Shown here: positions 15,601 to 21,896 of the stretch, piece by piece
Numbering within the stretch: the first letter of the stretch is position 1
How the letters are laid out: each line of letters begins with the position of its first letter
DNA from: an uncultured Tidjanibacter sp.
GTDB taxonomy: Bacteria; Bacteroidota; Bacteroidia; Bacteroidales; Rikenellaceae
NCBI GenBank assembly: GCA_934663885.1
Contig: CAKUKW010000010.1
Coordinates: 1 to 21,896 of the forward strand
Reading direction: 5' to 3'
DNA: 21,896 bases
Notes under the pieces: generated by a model
Database searches by the model: none
What the model was told of the DNA's origin: nothing
Seen by the model: the letters and a program-made list of their open reading frames with translations, nothing else
Translations under genes and position numbers: made by a program

Positions 15601-16964
15601 AAGCCATACCGTTTAATTTTATTATAAAGTGTCTGTCTCGTTATGCCCAACTGCTGGGCCACCGCGGTAAGGTTGCCATGATTTTGTTTCATAGCCTGCC
15701 GTATCATCTGACGCTCCATCTCATCGAGGGTCGAAAAACCCGAAGAGGCCGACATAGCCGGGCCCTGCTTCAGGTATAATTCCGAAGGACTTATGGCCCC
15801 GTCCTCCGACATTATAACAGCTTTTTCCATAGTATGCTGCAATTCACGTATATTTCCCGGCCACGAATAACCGGTCAACTCTTTCTTAACGCTTTTTCCC
15901 AGCTCCTTCAGTTGCTTTCCGTACTTAGCCGAATATTTTTCCAGAAACATCATGCCCAAGGGAACTATATCGACGCTGCGCTCCCTAAGCGCAGGAAGAT
16001 CCAGATGGATGGTATTTATACGGTACAGCAAGTCGTCACGGAAAGTCCCCCTCCCGACCATATCGTAAAGATCTCGATTGGTGGCGCTTATAAGCCTGAT
16101 ATCTATATCTATAGGGGAATTTGTCCCAATCCTTACGATCCGTTTGCTCTGGATGGCTGTAAGTAGTTTTGCCTGGAGGTGGTACGGAAGGTTGCCTATT
16201 TCGTCAAGGAAAAGAGTCCCGTGGTTGGCCACTTCGAATTTCCCCGCCCTGTCGGCCTTGGCATCAGTGAAAGAGCCTTTGGCATGGCCGAAAAGTTCGC
16301 TCTCGAACAATGTCTCCGGAAGAGCCCCCATATCGACAGGAACCATAAGTTCGTTGCGGCGGTATGACAATTTATGTATCTCCCTGGCAAGCATCTCTTT
16401 ACCCGTACCGTTCTCCCCCGTAATAAGGATGTTGGCATCTGTTACGGCCACTTTCTCCACCGTGTCCCGCAGGCGTTTCATCACCTCGCTCTCGCCCCAG
16501 TACATCTCGGATTCGTTAATGAGCTCCCGTTTCATTTCTTTCAGGTGCTTGACTTCGTTCTTCGATTTGCGCAGGGTGTACGCGTTGCGTAGGGTCGCAA
16601 CAAGTTTTTCGTTGTCCCAAGGTTTGACTACAAAATCGAAGGCCCCCTTCTTAATTCCCGTCACGGCCAGGTCGATGTCGCCGTAAGCGGTAAAGAGCAC
16701 CACCTCGGTATCCGGGGACTGCTGTTTTATCCTGCCCAACCAGAAAATACCCTCATTGCCGCTGTTTATTCCCGCGGTAAAGTTCATGTCGAGCAGTACC
16801 ACATCGGGTCTGTCCTCTCTAAGGGCGGTATCTATCACATTGGGATTTGAAACGGTAATCACATGTTCGAAAAATTTATCGAGCAGCAGTTTAAGGGCGG
16901 ACAATATGCCTTTATTGTCGTCCACGACCATGAGCCGTCCCTCTTTTTTCACCTCTTTGACCAT
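15597..16964 (-). CDS. NtrC-family sigma-54-dependent response regulator
   Basis: This 455-aa protein starts at ATG 16964 (MVKEVKKEGRLMVVDDNKGI). The receiver domain has the acidic pair VVDDN, phospho-acceptor Asp59 in VVLLDMNF, FTAYGD and VVKPWD. The AAA+ domain has Walker A GENGTGKE (about 183-190), a GAFTGA-loop variant GSFTDA (about 230-235), Walker B GTLFLDEIG, RDDLLYRI and WPGNIRELQ. A Fis-type helix-turn-helix ends the protein (NHGNLTAVAQQLGITRQTLY). A longer frame runs up to 16985 (MFIILFF), but the candidate -7 box at 16988-16995 would put that start at or before the transcription start, so I prefer 16964. The kinase gene overlaps by 4 bp. The probable target is the divergent export operon, which has a sigma-54 promoter. 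Confidence 0.95.
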   Translation of the reverse strand: MVKEVKKEGRLMVVDDNKGILSALKLLLDKFFEHVITVSNPNVIDTALREDRPDVVLLDMNFTAGINSGNEGIFWLGRIKQQSPDTEVVLFTAYGDIDLAVTGIKKGAFDFVVKPWDNEKLVATLRNAYTLRKSKNEVKHLKEMKRELINESEMYWGESEVMKRLRDTVEKVAVTDANILITGENGTGKEMLAREIHKLSYRRNELMVPVDMGALPETLFESELFGHAKGSFTDAKADRAGKFEVANHGTLFLDEIGNLPYHLQAKLLTAIQSKRIVRIGTNSPIDIDIRLISATNRDLYDMVGRGTFRDDLLYRINTIHLDLPALRERSVDIVPLGMMFLEKYSAKYGKQLKELGKSVKKELTGYSWPGNIRELQHTMEKAVIMSEDGAISPSELYLKQGPAMSASSGFSTLDEMERQMIRQAMKQNHGNLTAVAQQLGITRQTLYNKIKRYGL

Positions 16965-16987
16965 AAAGAATAAAATAATAAACAAAT

Positions 16988-16995
16988 CAAAGATA
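16988..16995 (-). promoter_or_regulatory. Candidate -7 box for the response regulator-kinase operon
   Basis: The minus strand reads TATCTTTG, an exact TAnnTTTG match, 24 bp before the preferred ATG. I see no -33 TTTG at 19-21 bp, so the promoter may be weak or need an activator; the dyad at 17024-17063 lies just upstream. Confidence 0.4.
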
Positions 16996-17023
16996 GCCCA
17001 TTTCCAAGAAAATAATTACGCCG

Positions 17024-17063
17024 GTGTCAATAAAACAAACGCATGCGTCAAATTATTTTACAC
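17024..17063. promoter_or_regulatory. 40-bp dyad, candidate enhancer site for the response regulator
   Basis: A perfect 10-bp palindrome, ACGCATGCGT (17039-17048), shares its centre with outer arms GTGTCAATAA (17024-17033) and TTATTTTACAC (17053-17063). Thirteen of the 20 base pairs match around the common centre at 17043.5. It lies about 75 bp upstream of the sigma-54 promoter, within the range used by NtrC-type activators, and also next to the regulator's own promoter, so autoregulation is possible. Confidence 0.55.
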
Positions 17064-17117
17064 TGCAACCAGAATAAAGTAAATTCAAAATACTTATTTA
17101 AAATAACTTATAATTTT

Positions 17118-17133
17118 TGGCACACCATTGGCA
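17118..17133 (+). promoter_or_regulatory. Sigma-54 promoter of the tolC export operon
   Basis: TGGCACACCATTGGCA fits the consensus TGGCAC-N5-TTGC(A/T) with one mismatch: the -24 element TGGCAC is exact, the -12 element reads TGGCA for TTGCA, and the GG-to-GC spacing is correct. Transcription should start near 17144, giving a leader of about 30 nt before the ATG at 17175. No TAnnTTTG box is seen here. The divergent gene is a sigma-54-dependent regulator. Confidence 0.8.
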
Positions 17134-17174
17134 GGTATTTATGAAAACCCGGAAAAACAAATAAATAAATCGAT

Positions 17175-18524
17175 ATGAGACGCATCATTTTCATTATCTG
17201 CCTCCTGTGGGTGTCTATTTTTTTTACACATGCGTATGCACAGACCAGAGCTATGGGATTGGACGAGTGTATGGCCTACGCAGTTGAAAACAGCACGAAA
17301 GTTAAAATACAGGACTTTACAAACGATAATTACCGCCAGAATAAAAATGCCGCGCTTGGTTCGTTTTTCCCTACGCTCAGCGCAAACGTGGACGGATCGG
17401 CTAATTTCGGGCGTTCGATAGACCCTGAGACCAATACTTATACCAATACGACCAACTACGGAAACGGCTATTCAGCGTCTTCGAGTATGACCATTTTCAA
17501 CGGACTCGCCAACATAAATACCTATAAGGCAAGCAAAGTAGCCATATTGATGGGCAAGGAAGACCTGGAACGGATAAAAGACGAAGTGGCCCTCGAAACG
17601 ATGGATGCGTATTTCAATGTAGTCTACTATTCGAAAACCGCAGAATATGCAATGGAGAAACTGGAGGCGAGCCGAACCAATTATGCTAAAGGCCTGAAAA
17701 TGGAAGAATTGGGCATGCAGAGTATGGCAGAAGTACTGGAACTTGAGGCACAGGTTGCCTCGGACGAATATAACCTGCTCACACAGGAGAACAACCGCGA
17801 CATAGCACTGATAACCCTAAAGGAGAAAATGAATTATCCTATCGAAGAGGAGTTGTCGGTAGATGTCCGTATTTTGGTCGAGTCTGCTATCGTCGGTAGT
17901 CCCGTCCATGAAATAATAGCCTACGCTTCCGAAAACGACCCGCGCATTAAATCAGCCGGTCTTTCCCTTAAGGAGGCCGAACTGAATTATAAGATAACTA
18001 AGGGGGGCCTGTTTCCGAATATTTCCCTTGGGGGCAGTTTTTCGACCGGCTACTCCCACAACCCAGATTATGTACCTTCGGATCCTGCATACGCACAGGC
18101 GTCATTCGCACAGCAGCTCAAGGACAAGCAGGGATATGGCGTAGGCCTCTCGCTGAGCATACCCATATTCAACGGGCTCAACAGGCGCACCAACGTCAAC
18201 CGCCAGCGCAACTACCTGCGTATAGCGGAGCAGAATAAAATAGCGGCCGAAACGGCACTTCAAAGCGAAATAGAGCAGAATTACATGCAAATGCAAGGCT
18301 TTGGGAAGCAGTATTTACAGGCTACCAAGAAAGTGGAGGCCTCGACATTGGCCCATAAAGCCGTGGTACAGAAATATGAGCAGGGACTTATATCGGCTTT
18401 CGACCTGCAGACCAGCGCCAACAGGGTACTCGAAGCGCAGTCGGAACAATTGAACGCCCGACTTCAATACATCATCAAGTGCCGCCTGATGGAATATTAC
18501 ACGGGGGAACCGCTCATCAGATAA
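17175..18524 (+). CDS. TolC-family outer-membrane efflux protein
   Basis: This 449-aa protein has a signal peptide at about 1-23 (IIFIICLLWVSIFFTHAYAQ). Two outer-membrane efflux repeats follow. The first begins MGLDECMAYAVENSTKVKIQ, has SLRSNVD-like strand segments such as FFPTLSANVDGSANFGRS, and then a long helix rich in E, K and L. The second has SAGLSLKEAELNYKITKGGL, FPNISLGGSFSTGYS and GYGVGLSLSIPIFNGLNRRT. Such proteins form trimeric channels spanning the outer membrane and periplasm. It is the first gene of the operon, followed after 48 bp by the adaptor and then by an ABC permease, so it should be the exit duct of a tripartite pump. A sigma-54 promoter lies directly upstream. The cargo cannot be predicted from this gene. 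Confidence 0.95.
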   Translation: MRRIIFIICLLWVSIFFTHAYAQTRAMGLDECMAYAVENSTKVKIQDFTNDNYRQNKNAALGSFFPTLSANVDGSANFGRSIDPETNTYTNTTNYGNGYSASSSMTIFNGLANINTYKASKVAILMGKEDLERIKDEVALETMDAYFNVVYYSKTAEYAMEKLEASRTNYAKGLKMEELGMQSMAEVLELEAQVASDEYNLLTQENNRDIALITLKEKMNYPIEEELSVDVRILVESAIVGSPVHEIIAYASENDPRIKSAGLSLKEAELNYKITKGGLFPNISLGGSFSTGYSHNPDYVPSDPAYAQASFAQQLKDKQGYGVGLSLSIPIFNGLNRRTNVNRQRNYLRIAEQNKIAAETALQSEIEQNYMQMQGFGKQYLQATKKVEASTLAHKAVVQKYEQGLISAFDLQTSANRVLEAQSEQLNARLQYIIKCRLMEYYTGEPLIR

Positions 18525-18572
18525 TTCTTTATCACGACAACGGACTAAAAACAAAATAATAAAAAAGATATT

Positions 18573-19853
18573 ATGGAAAACATGGACAACATGGACAGGA
18601 AGATAGAAAAGAAAAAAGGTTTTGCCGCTATTTTCCGGAAAAAGAACATACCCTGGTTCCTTGGGGGTATCTTCGTGATATTCGTCGTATGGATGATCTT
18701 CCGCGATAACTCCTCAACCCTGCGCATCGACGGACGTATAATAACCATTGGCGACGTCCGCCAAGGCGAGTTCAACGATTACGTACGCGTGCCCGGGCAG
18801 GTTCAGCCCATAACTACCGTACAACTAAGCCCGCTCGAAGGCGGGATCGTCGACAGGATGGTCGTCGAAGAAGGCGCCTCGGTCAAAAAAGGCGAGATAC
18901 TGGTCGTGCTGAGTAACAACAACCTGAACCTCGACATCCTCAACAGCGAGGCACAGTTGGCAGAGCGCGAGAATATGCTCCGCAATACACAGATAACTAT
19001 GGAGCAGCATAAACTAAACCTCCAGCAGGAGCGACTCCAACTCGACCTCGAAGTGGAGCGCAAGCAACGCATCTATAGGCAGAACGAATCGCTGTATAAT
19101 GAAAAACTTATCGCGCGAGAGGACTGGCTCCAGGCGAAGGAAGATTACGAACTTGCCGCCAGGCGCAGGGACCTGGTACTGGAGCGCCAGGCGCAGGATT
19201 CGCTCTACCGCTCGGTGGAGATCGAGCGCCTCGAGGAGAGCCTCGACAATATGCAGCGCAATATGCAGCTTATACGCCAGAGGATTGACAATCTGAACGT
19301 CAAATCACCTATCGACGGGGAGCTCGGCCTGCTCGATGTTGTACTCGGCCAGTCGGTCGGTTCTGGCCAGAAGATAGGCCAGATAAACGACCTTTCCGAC
19401 TATAAGATAGAGGCGCAGATAGACGAACATTATATCGACCGTGTCCGCACAGGCCTTGAGGCCACTTTCGACAGGCAGGGTTCGCAGTTCGCGGTCGAGC
19501 TTAGGAAAGTCTATCCAGAAGTGCGCAGCGGACAGTTCAAGGCCGATTTCACATTCGACGGCGAGCGTCCCGACAATATCCGCAGCGGACAGACATATTA
19601 CCTCAACCTCCAGCTGGGACAGCCTACCGAAGCGATAATCATACCGCGCGGCTCTTTCTACCAGAAGACCGGCGGTGCATGGATATACGTGCTCTCTCCC
19701 GAAGGTGACAAGGCTTACAAACGTCCTATCCGCATAGGACGCCAGAACCCGCAGTACTACGAGGTGCTCGAAGGGCTCGAACCGGGAGAGAAGGTCATAG
19801 TCTCAGGTTACGACAGCTACGGCGACAACGACATACTCCTGCTCTCGAAATAA
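18573..19853 (+). CDS. HlyD/MacA-type periplasmic adaptor subunit
   Basis: This 426-aa protein has a short cytoplasmic N-terminus, one helix at about 26-43 (IPWFLGGIFVIFVVWMIF) and then a periplasmic body. The biotinyl-lipoyl half-motifs are GIVDRMVVEEGASVKKGEIL and, after the hairpin, LNVKSPIDGELGLLDVVLGQ. Between them is a long coiled coil of about 110 residues with many E, Q, L and R. Beta-barrel and membrane-proximal domains follow (IEAQIDEHYIDRV, AIIIPRGSFYQKTGGAWIYV, LEGLEPGEKVIVSGYDSYG). It should bridge the inner-membrane ABC transporter to the TolC partner. The start region has in-frame ATGs at codons 1, 4 and 7; I keep the first. It lies 48 bp after tolC and 69 bp before the permease gene. 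Confidence 0.94.
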   Translation: MENMDNMDRKIEKKKGFAAIFRKKNIPWFLGGIFVIFVVWMIFRDNSSTLRIDGRIITIGDVRQGEFNDYVRVPGQVQPITTVQLSPLEGGIVDRMVVEEGASVKKGEILVVLSNNNLNLDILNSEAQLAERENMLRNTQITMEQHKLNLQQERLQLDLEVERKQRIYRQNESLYNEKLIAREDWLQAKEDYELAARRRDLVLERQAQDSLYRSVEIERLEESLDNMQRNMQLIRQRIDNLNVKSPIDGELGLLDVVLGQSVGSGQKIGQINDLSDYKIEAQIDEHYIDRVRTGLEATFDRQGSQFAVELRKVYPEVRSGQFKADFTFDGERPDNIRSGQTYYLNLQLGQPTEAIIIPRGSFYQKTGGAWIYVLSPEGDKAYKRPIRIGRQNPQYYEVLEGLEPGEKVIVSGYDSYGDNDILLLSK

Positions 19854-19855
19854 TC

Positions 19856-19896
19856 ATATCAGGCTGATATAAAATACACAAAGCGGCAGAGCCGCT
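19856..19896 (+). other. Two short mRNA hairpins between adaptor and permease genes
   Basis: ATATCA-GGC-TGATAT at 19856-19870 and AGCGGC-AGA-GCCGCT at 19882-19896 are perfect 6-bp stems with 3-nt loops. Neither is followed by a T-run, so they are not terminators. They may adjust mRNA stability or the relative amounts of adaptor and permease. Confidence 0.4.
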
Positions 19897-19922
19897 ACTA
19901 ACCCGAATTTAACACTAAAACT

Positions 19923-21896
19923 ATGGCGAAAGGAAGATTATTCATAGGACTCCGTAAGAACGTATTTTCACTCCTCCTGAATATACTCGGGCTTACGGTG
20001 GCGTTTACCGCCTTTATGATAATAATGGTGCAGGTGAACTACGATCTCGGTTACGACAAATCATACGGGACCGCAGACCGCCTGTTCAGGGTGGAATATA
20101 CAAGCCCCAATGCGGGGGGCGAGTACAGCCCGGCGTTCAGCCGCCCGATAAGCATACGGTTCGGCGACTCCTCGCCCGACATAGTCGCGGTAGCCAATTG
20201 GAGATGGGGAAGTAACGCCGAGTTCAAGTCTACGGAAAACTCAGATGATTCTTATATTATGACGCAGTGGTTCTGGATAAGTCCCGAAAGCCTGGAACTA
20301 TTCGATTTCAACATAACCGCTGGTGATCCCGAAAGTTTCGCGAACCCGGGGCATGCACTTATACCCGAGAGCCTCGCGGCCAAATTTTTCCCTGAAGGCA
20401 ACGGGGCGGGCCAGCTCATATCCATACGGGGCGACGAAACGCAGTACCCCGTGGCAGCGGTTTATAAAGATTTCCCTTCAAACTCGACCGTAAAGAACAT
20501 CATTTATTTCACTCTCGGCAACGCGCAGATTAACGACGACTCGGAATGGAACCTGCGCCTCTATGTGCTGATTAACGACCCTGCCAATAAAGATAAGGTG
20601 CAGGCCTCCATGAACGAAGTGATGCACGAAAGGATGAACGAAGGCTACGGGCTCGCTGGCGACGAAGAACTCATAAGGCTCTCCAGCCTGCACGACGTCT
20701 ATTACGCGAAGGATATTCAGTTCGACGGGTCGGAAAAAGGGAACAAGAGCACGACAATCTCCCTGCTCACAATAGCTATATTCATAATATTCATAGCGAT
20801 AATAAACTTTATCAATTTCGCCCTCGCTTCTATCCCGTCGAAAATAAAAACTATTAACGTCCAGAAGATATTGGGAAGTACCGACGGCCATCTCAGGCGG
20901 GTGCAAATAATGGAATCAGTCCTGCTTGCCCTGCTTTCTTTCGGCCTCGCGCTGCTCACGTTCAATGCCCTCAAAAGCTCGGCGCTGGCCGGGTACCTTT
21001 CCGCGGACATGGCTCTCAACGCAAACTGGCCCATAATCATAATGGCAGGGATTTGTGCGGTATTTACAGGAATACTGGCCGGTGTATATCCCGCATTTTA
21101 CAGCACCTCGTACCAGCCCGCACTGGTATTGAAAGGCTCCTTCTCGCTCTCTCCCGGCGGACGCAGGCTTCGGTCTTTCCTGATAGGGTTCCAGTTCACA
21201 ATATCGCTGGTACTGATGATAACGGCGCTCTATATAAAGGTGCAGAGCGATTACATGAAAAAGTTCGATATGGGGTTCCGAACGGAGAATATAGTGAATT
21301 ACTGGATATCCTACGCTACGGCCCAGCAGAAAGAGGCTTATATGAACAGACTGAAGGAATCGCCGTACATAACGGATGTGACATTCGCCGACGGCGACCT
21401 TGTTTCCAACGGCAAAATGGGTTGGGGACGGTTTTATAAGGGCGAAAGGGTCGACCTCAACATTCTCCCGGTAGACCCCAACTTCATAGAATTCTTCGAC
21501 CTCGAAATAGTGGACGGACGCGGGTTCCGCGACGATGACGCCCTAAAAGAGAGCGGAATGATCGTATTCAACCAGGCGGCAGTCGAAAAATACGGTTTCG
21601 AAATAGGCAGTGGCATCAACGGGCATAACAATGAAATACCCGCCGAAATAATCGGTACGGTAAAAGACTTCAATTTCCAGCCTTTGCAATACGGGATAAG
21701 CCCGCTCGGACTCTACCTGTTCGGCTCCAAACCCTGGCGACTGCAGCAGTACGCCTATGTAAAAATTGCCCCCGGAGGCATACCGCAGGCTCTCGAGCAT
21801 ATAAAAGCCATAAATATTGAGTTCGACCCCACGCAGGCGGAAACCACTTTTAACTTCATGGACGAAGGTATAAATAACCTTTATGCAAAAGAGGAC
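19923..21896 (+). CDS. ABC transporter permease, MacB/FtsX type, partial at C-terminus
   Basis: The frame opens at ATG 19923 and gives 658 codons to the window edge without a stop. Residues about 15-38 (NVFSLLLNILGLTVAFTAFM) form the first helix. A periplasmic MacB-type core domain follows (YDKSYGTADRLFRVEY, WFWISPESLELFDFNI). A group of FtsX helices lies at about 278-302, 328-346 and 368-390. A fourth helix, FLIGFQFTISLVLMITALYI at about 419-438, starts the second repeat, which has its own core domain (FFDLEIVDGRGFRDDDA). Bacteroidota members of this duplicated form are usually near 780-800 aa, so roughly the last helix group is missing because of the window edge. It contains no ATPase; that subunit must be encoded elsewhere, probably downstream. 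It is in operon with the adaptor and tolC. Confidence 0.93.
   Translation, partial: MAKGRLFIGLRKNVFSLLLNILGLTVAFTAFMIIMVQVNYDLGYDKSYGTADRLFRVEYTSPNAGGEYSPAFSRPISIRFGDSSPDIVAVANWRWGSNAEFKSTENSDDSYIMTQWFWISPESLELFDFNITAGDPESFANPGHALIPESLAAKFFPEGNGAGQLISIRGDETQYPVAAVYKDFPSNSTVKNIIYFTLGNAQINDDSEWNLRLYVLINDPANKDKVQASMNEVMHERMNEGYGLAGDEELIRLSSLHDVYYAKDIQFDGSEKGNKSTTISLLTIAIFIIFIAIINFINFALASIPSKIKTINVQKILGSTDGHLRRVQIMESVLLALLSFGLALLTFNALKSSALAGYLSADMALNANWPIIIMAGICAVFTGILAGVYPAFYSTSYQPALVLKGSFSLSPGGRRLRSFLIGFQFTISLVLMITALYIKVQSDYMKKFDMGFRTENIVNYWISYATAQQKEAYMNRLKESPYITDVTFADGDLVSNGKMGWGRFYKGERVDLNILPVDPNFIEFFDLEIVDGRGFRDDDALKESGMIVFNQAAVEKYGFEIGSGINGHNNEIPAEIIGTVKDFNFQPLQYGISPLGLYLFGSKPWRLQQYAYVKIAPGGIPQALEHIKAINIEFDPTQAETTFNFMDEGINNLYAKED

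Noticed and set aside
16965..16985. Upstream ATG giving MFIILFF extension of the response regulator
   Set aside because: The extension is hydrophobic, unlike receiver domains, and lies at or before the predicted transcription start from the box at 16988-16995.
1..21896. CRISPR array, tRNA, rRNA, transposase or integrase
   Set aside because: No regularly spaced repeats, cloverleaf-like segments, rRNA-like sequence or recombinase motifs were seen on either strand.

Overview
This window looks like chromosomal DNA from a Bacteroidota (Bacteroidales) bacterium, possibly near Rikenellaceae; the family-level guess is weak. The reasons are: a SecG and an LptE in the order usual for that group; an HU-CCDC81-like protein with one membrane helix; the short fold-III arginine decarboxylase (about 464 aa) typical of Bacteroidota; a long DnaE; several TAnnTTTG promoter boxes; and A-rich leaders without strong Shine-Dalgarno sites. 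I see no rRNA, tRNA, CRISPR array, insertion sequence or phage gene. Gene order, strand blocks and terminators look like ordinary chromosome.

Layout. 1-2078 (-): an S9 serine peptidase cut by the window edge. 2371-4956 (-): sigma-54 activator, lptE, a decayed TPR gene, secG. 5145-6368 (-): HU-CCDC81-like membrane protein. 6651-8045 (+): arginine decarboxylase speA. 8296-12456 (+): dnaE and trxA, closed by a strong terminator at 12474-12507. 12525-12917 (-): GNAT acetyltransferase. 13029-14219 (-): saccharopine-dehydrogenase-like protein, probably carboxy(nor)spermidine dehydrogenase. 14284-16964 (-): histidine kinase and NtrC-type response regulator, overlapping by ATGA. 17175-21896 (+): tolC, HlyD-type adaptor and a MacB/FtsX-type ABC permease that runs off the end.

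How the parts fit. The most coherent system is at 14284-21896. A membrane histidine kinase and a sigma-54-dependent response regulator are transcribed away from a tripartite export operon. The intergenic region between them holds a near-consensus sigma-54 promoter facing the operon (17118-17133) and, about 75 bp upstream, a 40-bp dyad (17024-17063) that would suit an enhancer site for the regulator. This is a self-contained prediction of an envelope-stress or export switch. A second sigma-54 activator, without a receiver domain, sits next to outer-membrane and secretion genes (lptE, secG).

The arginine decarboxylase and the saccharopine-dehydrogenase-like enzyme are two steps of the carboxyspermidine route to spermidine, although they are about 5 kb apart. 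The clearest evolutionary event is the collapse of the TPR gene between lptE and secG: three reading-frame fragments survive, and a perfect 26-bp GC-rich palindrome lies at the point where the first fragment stops resembling the family.
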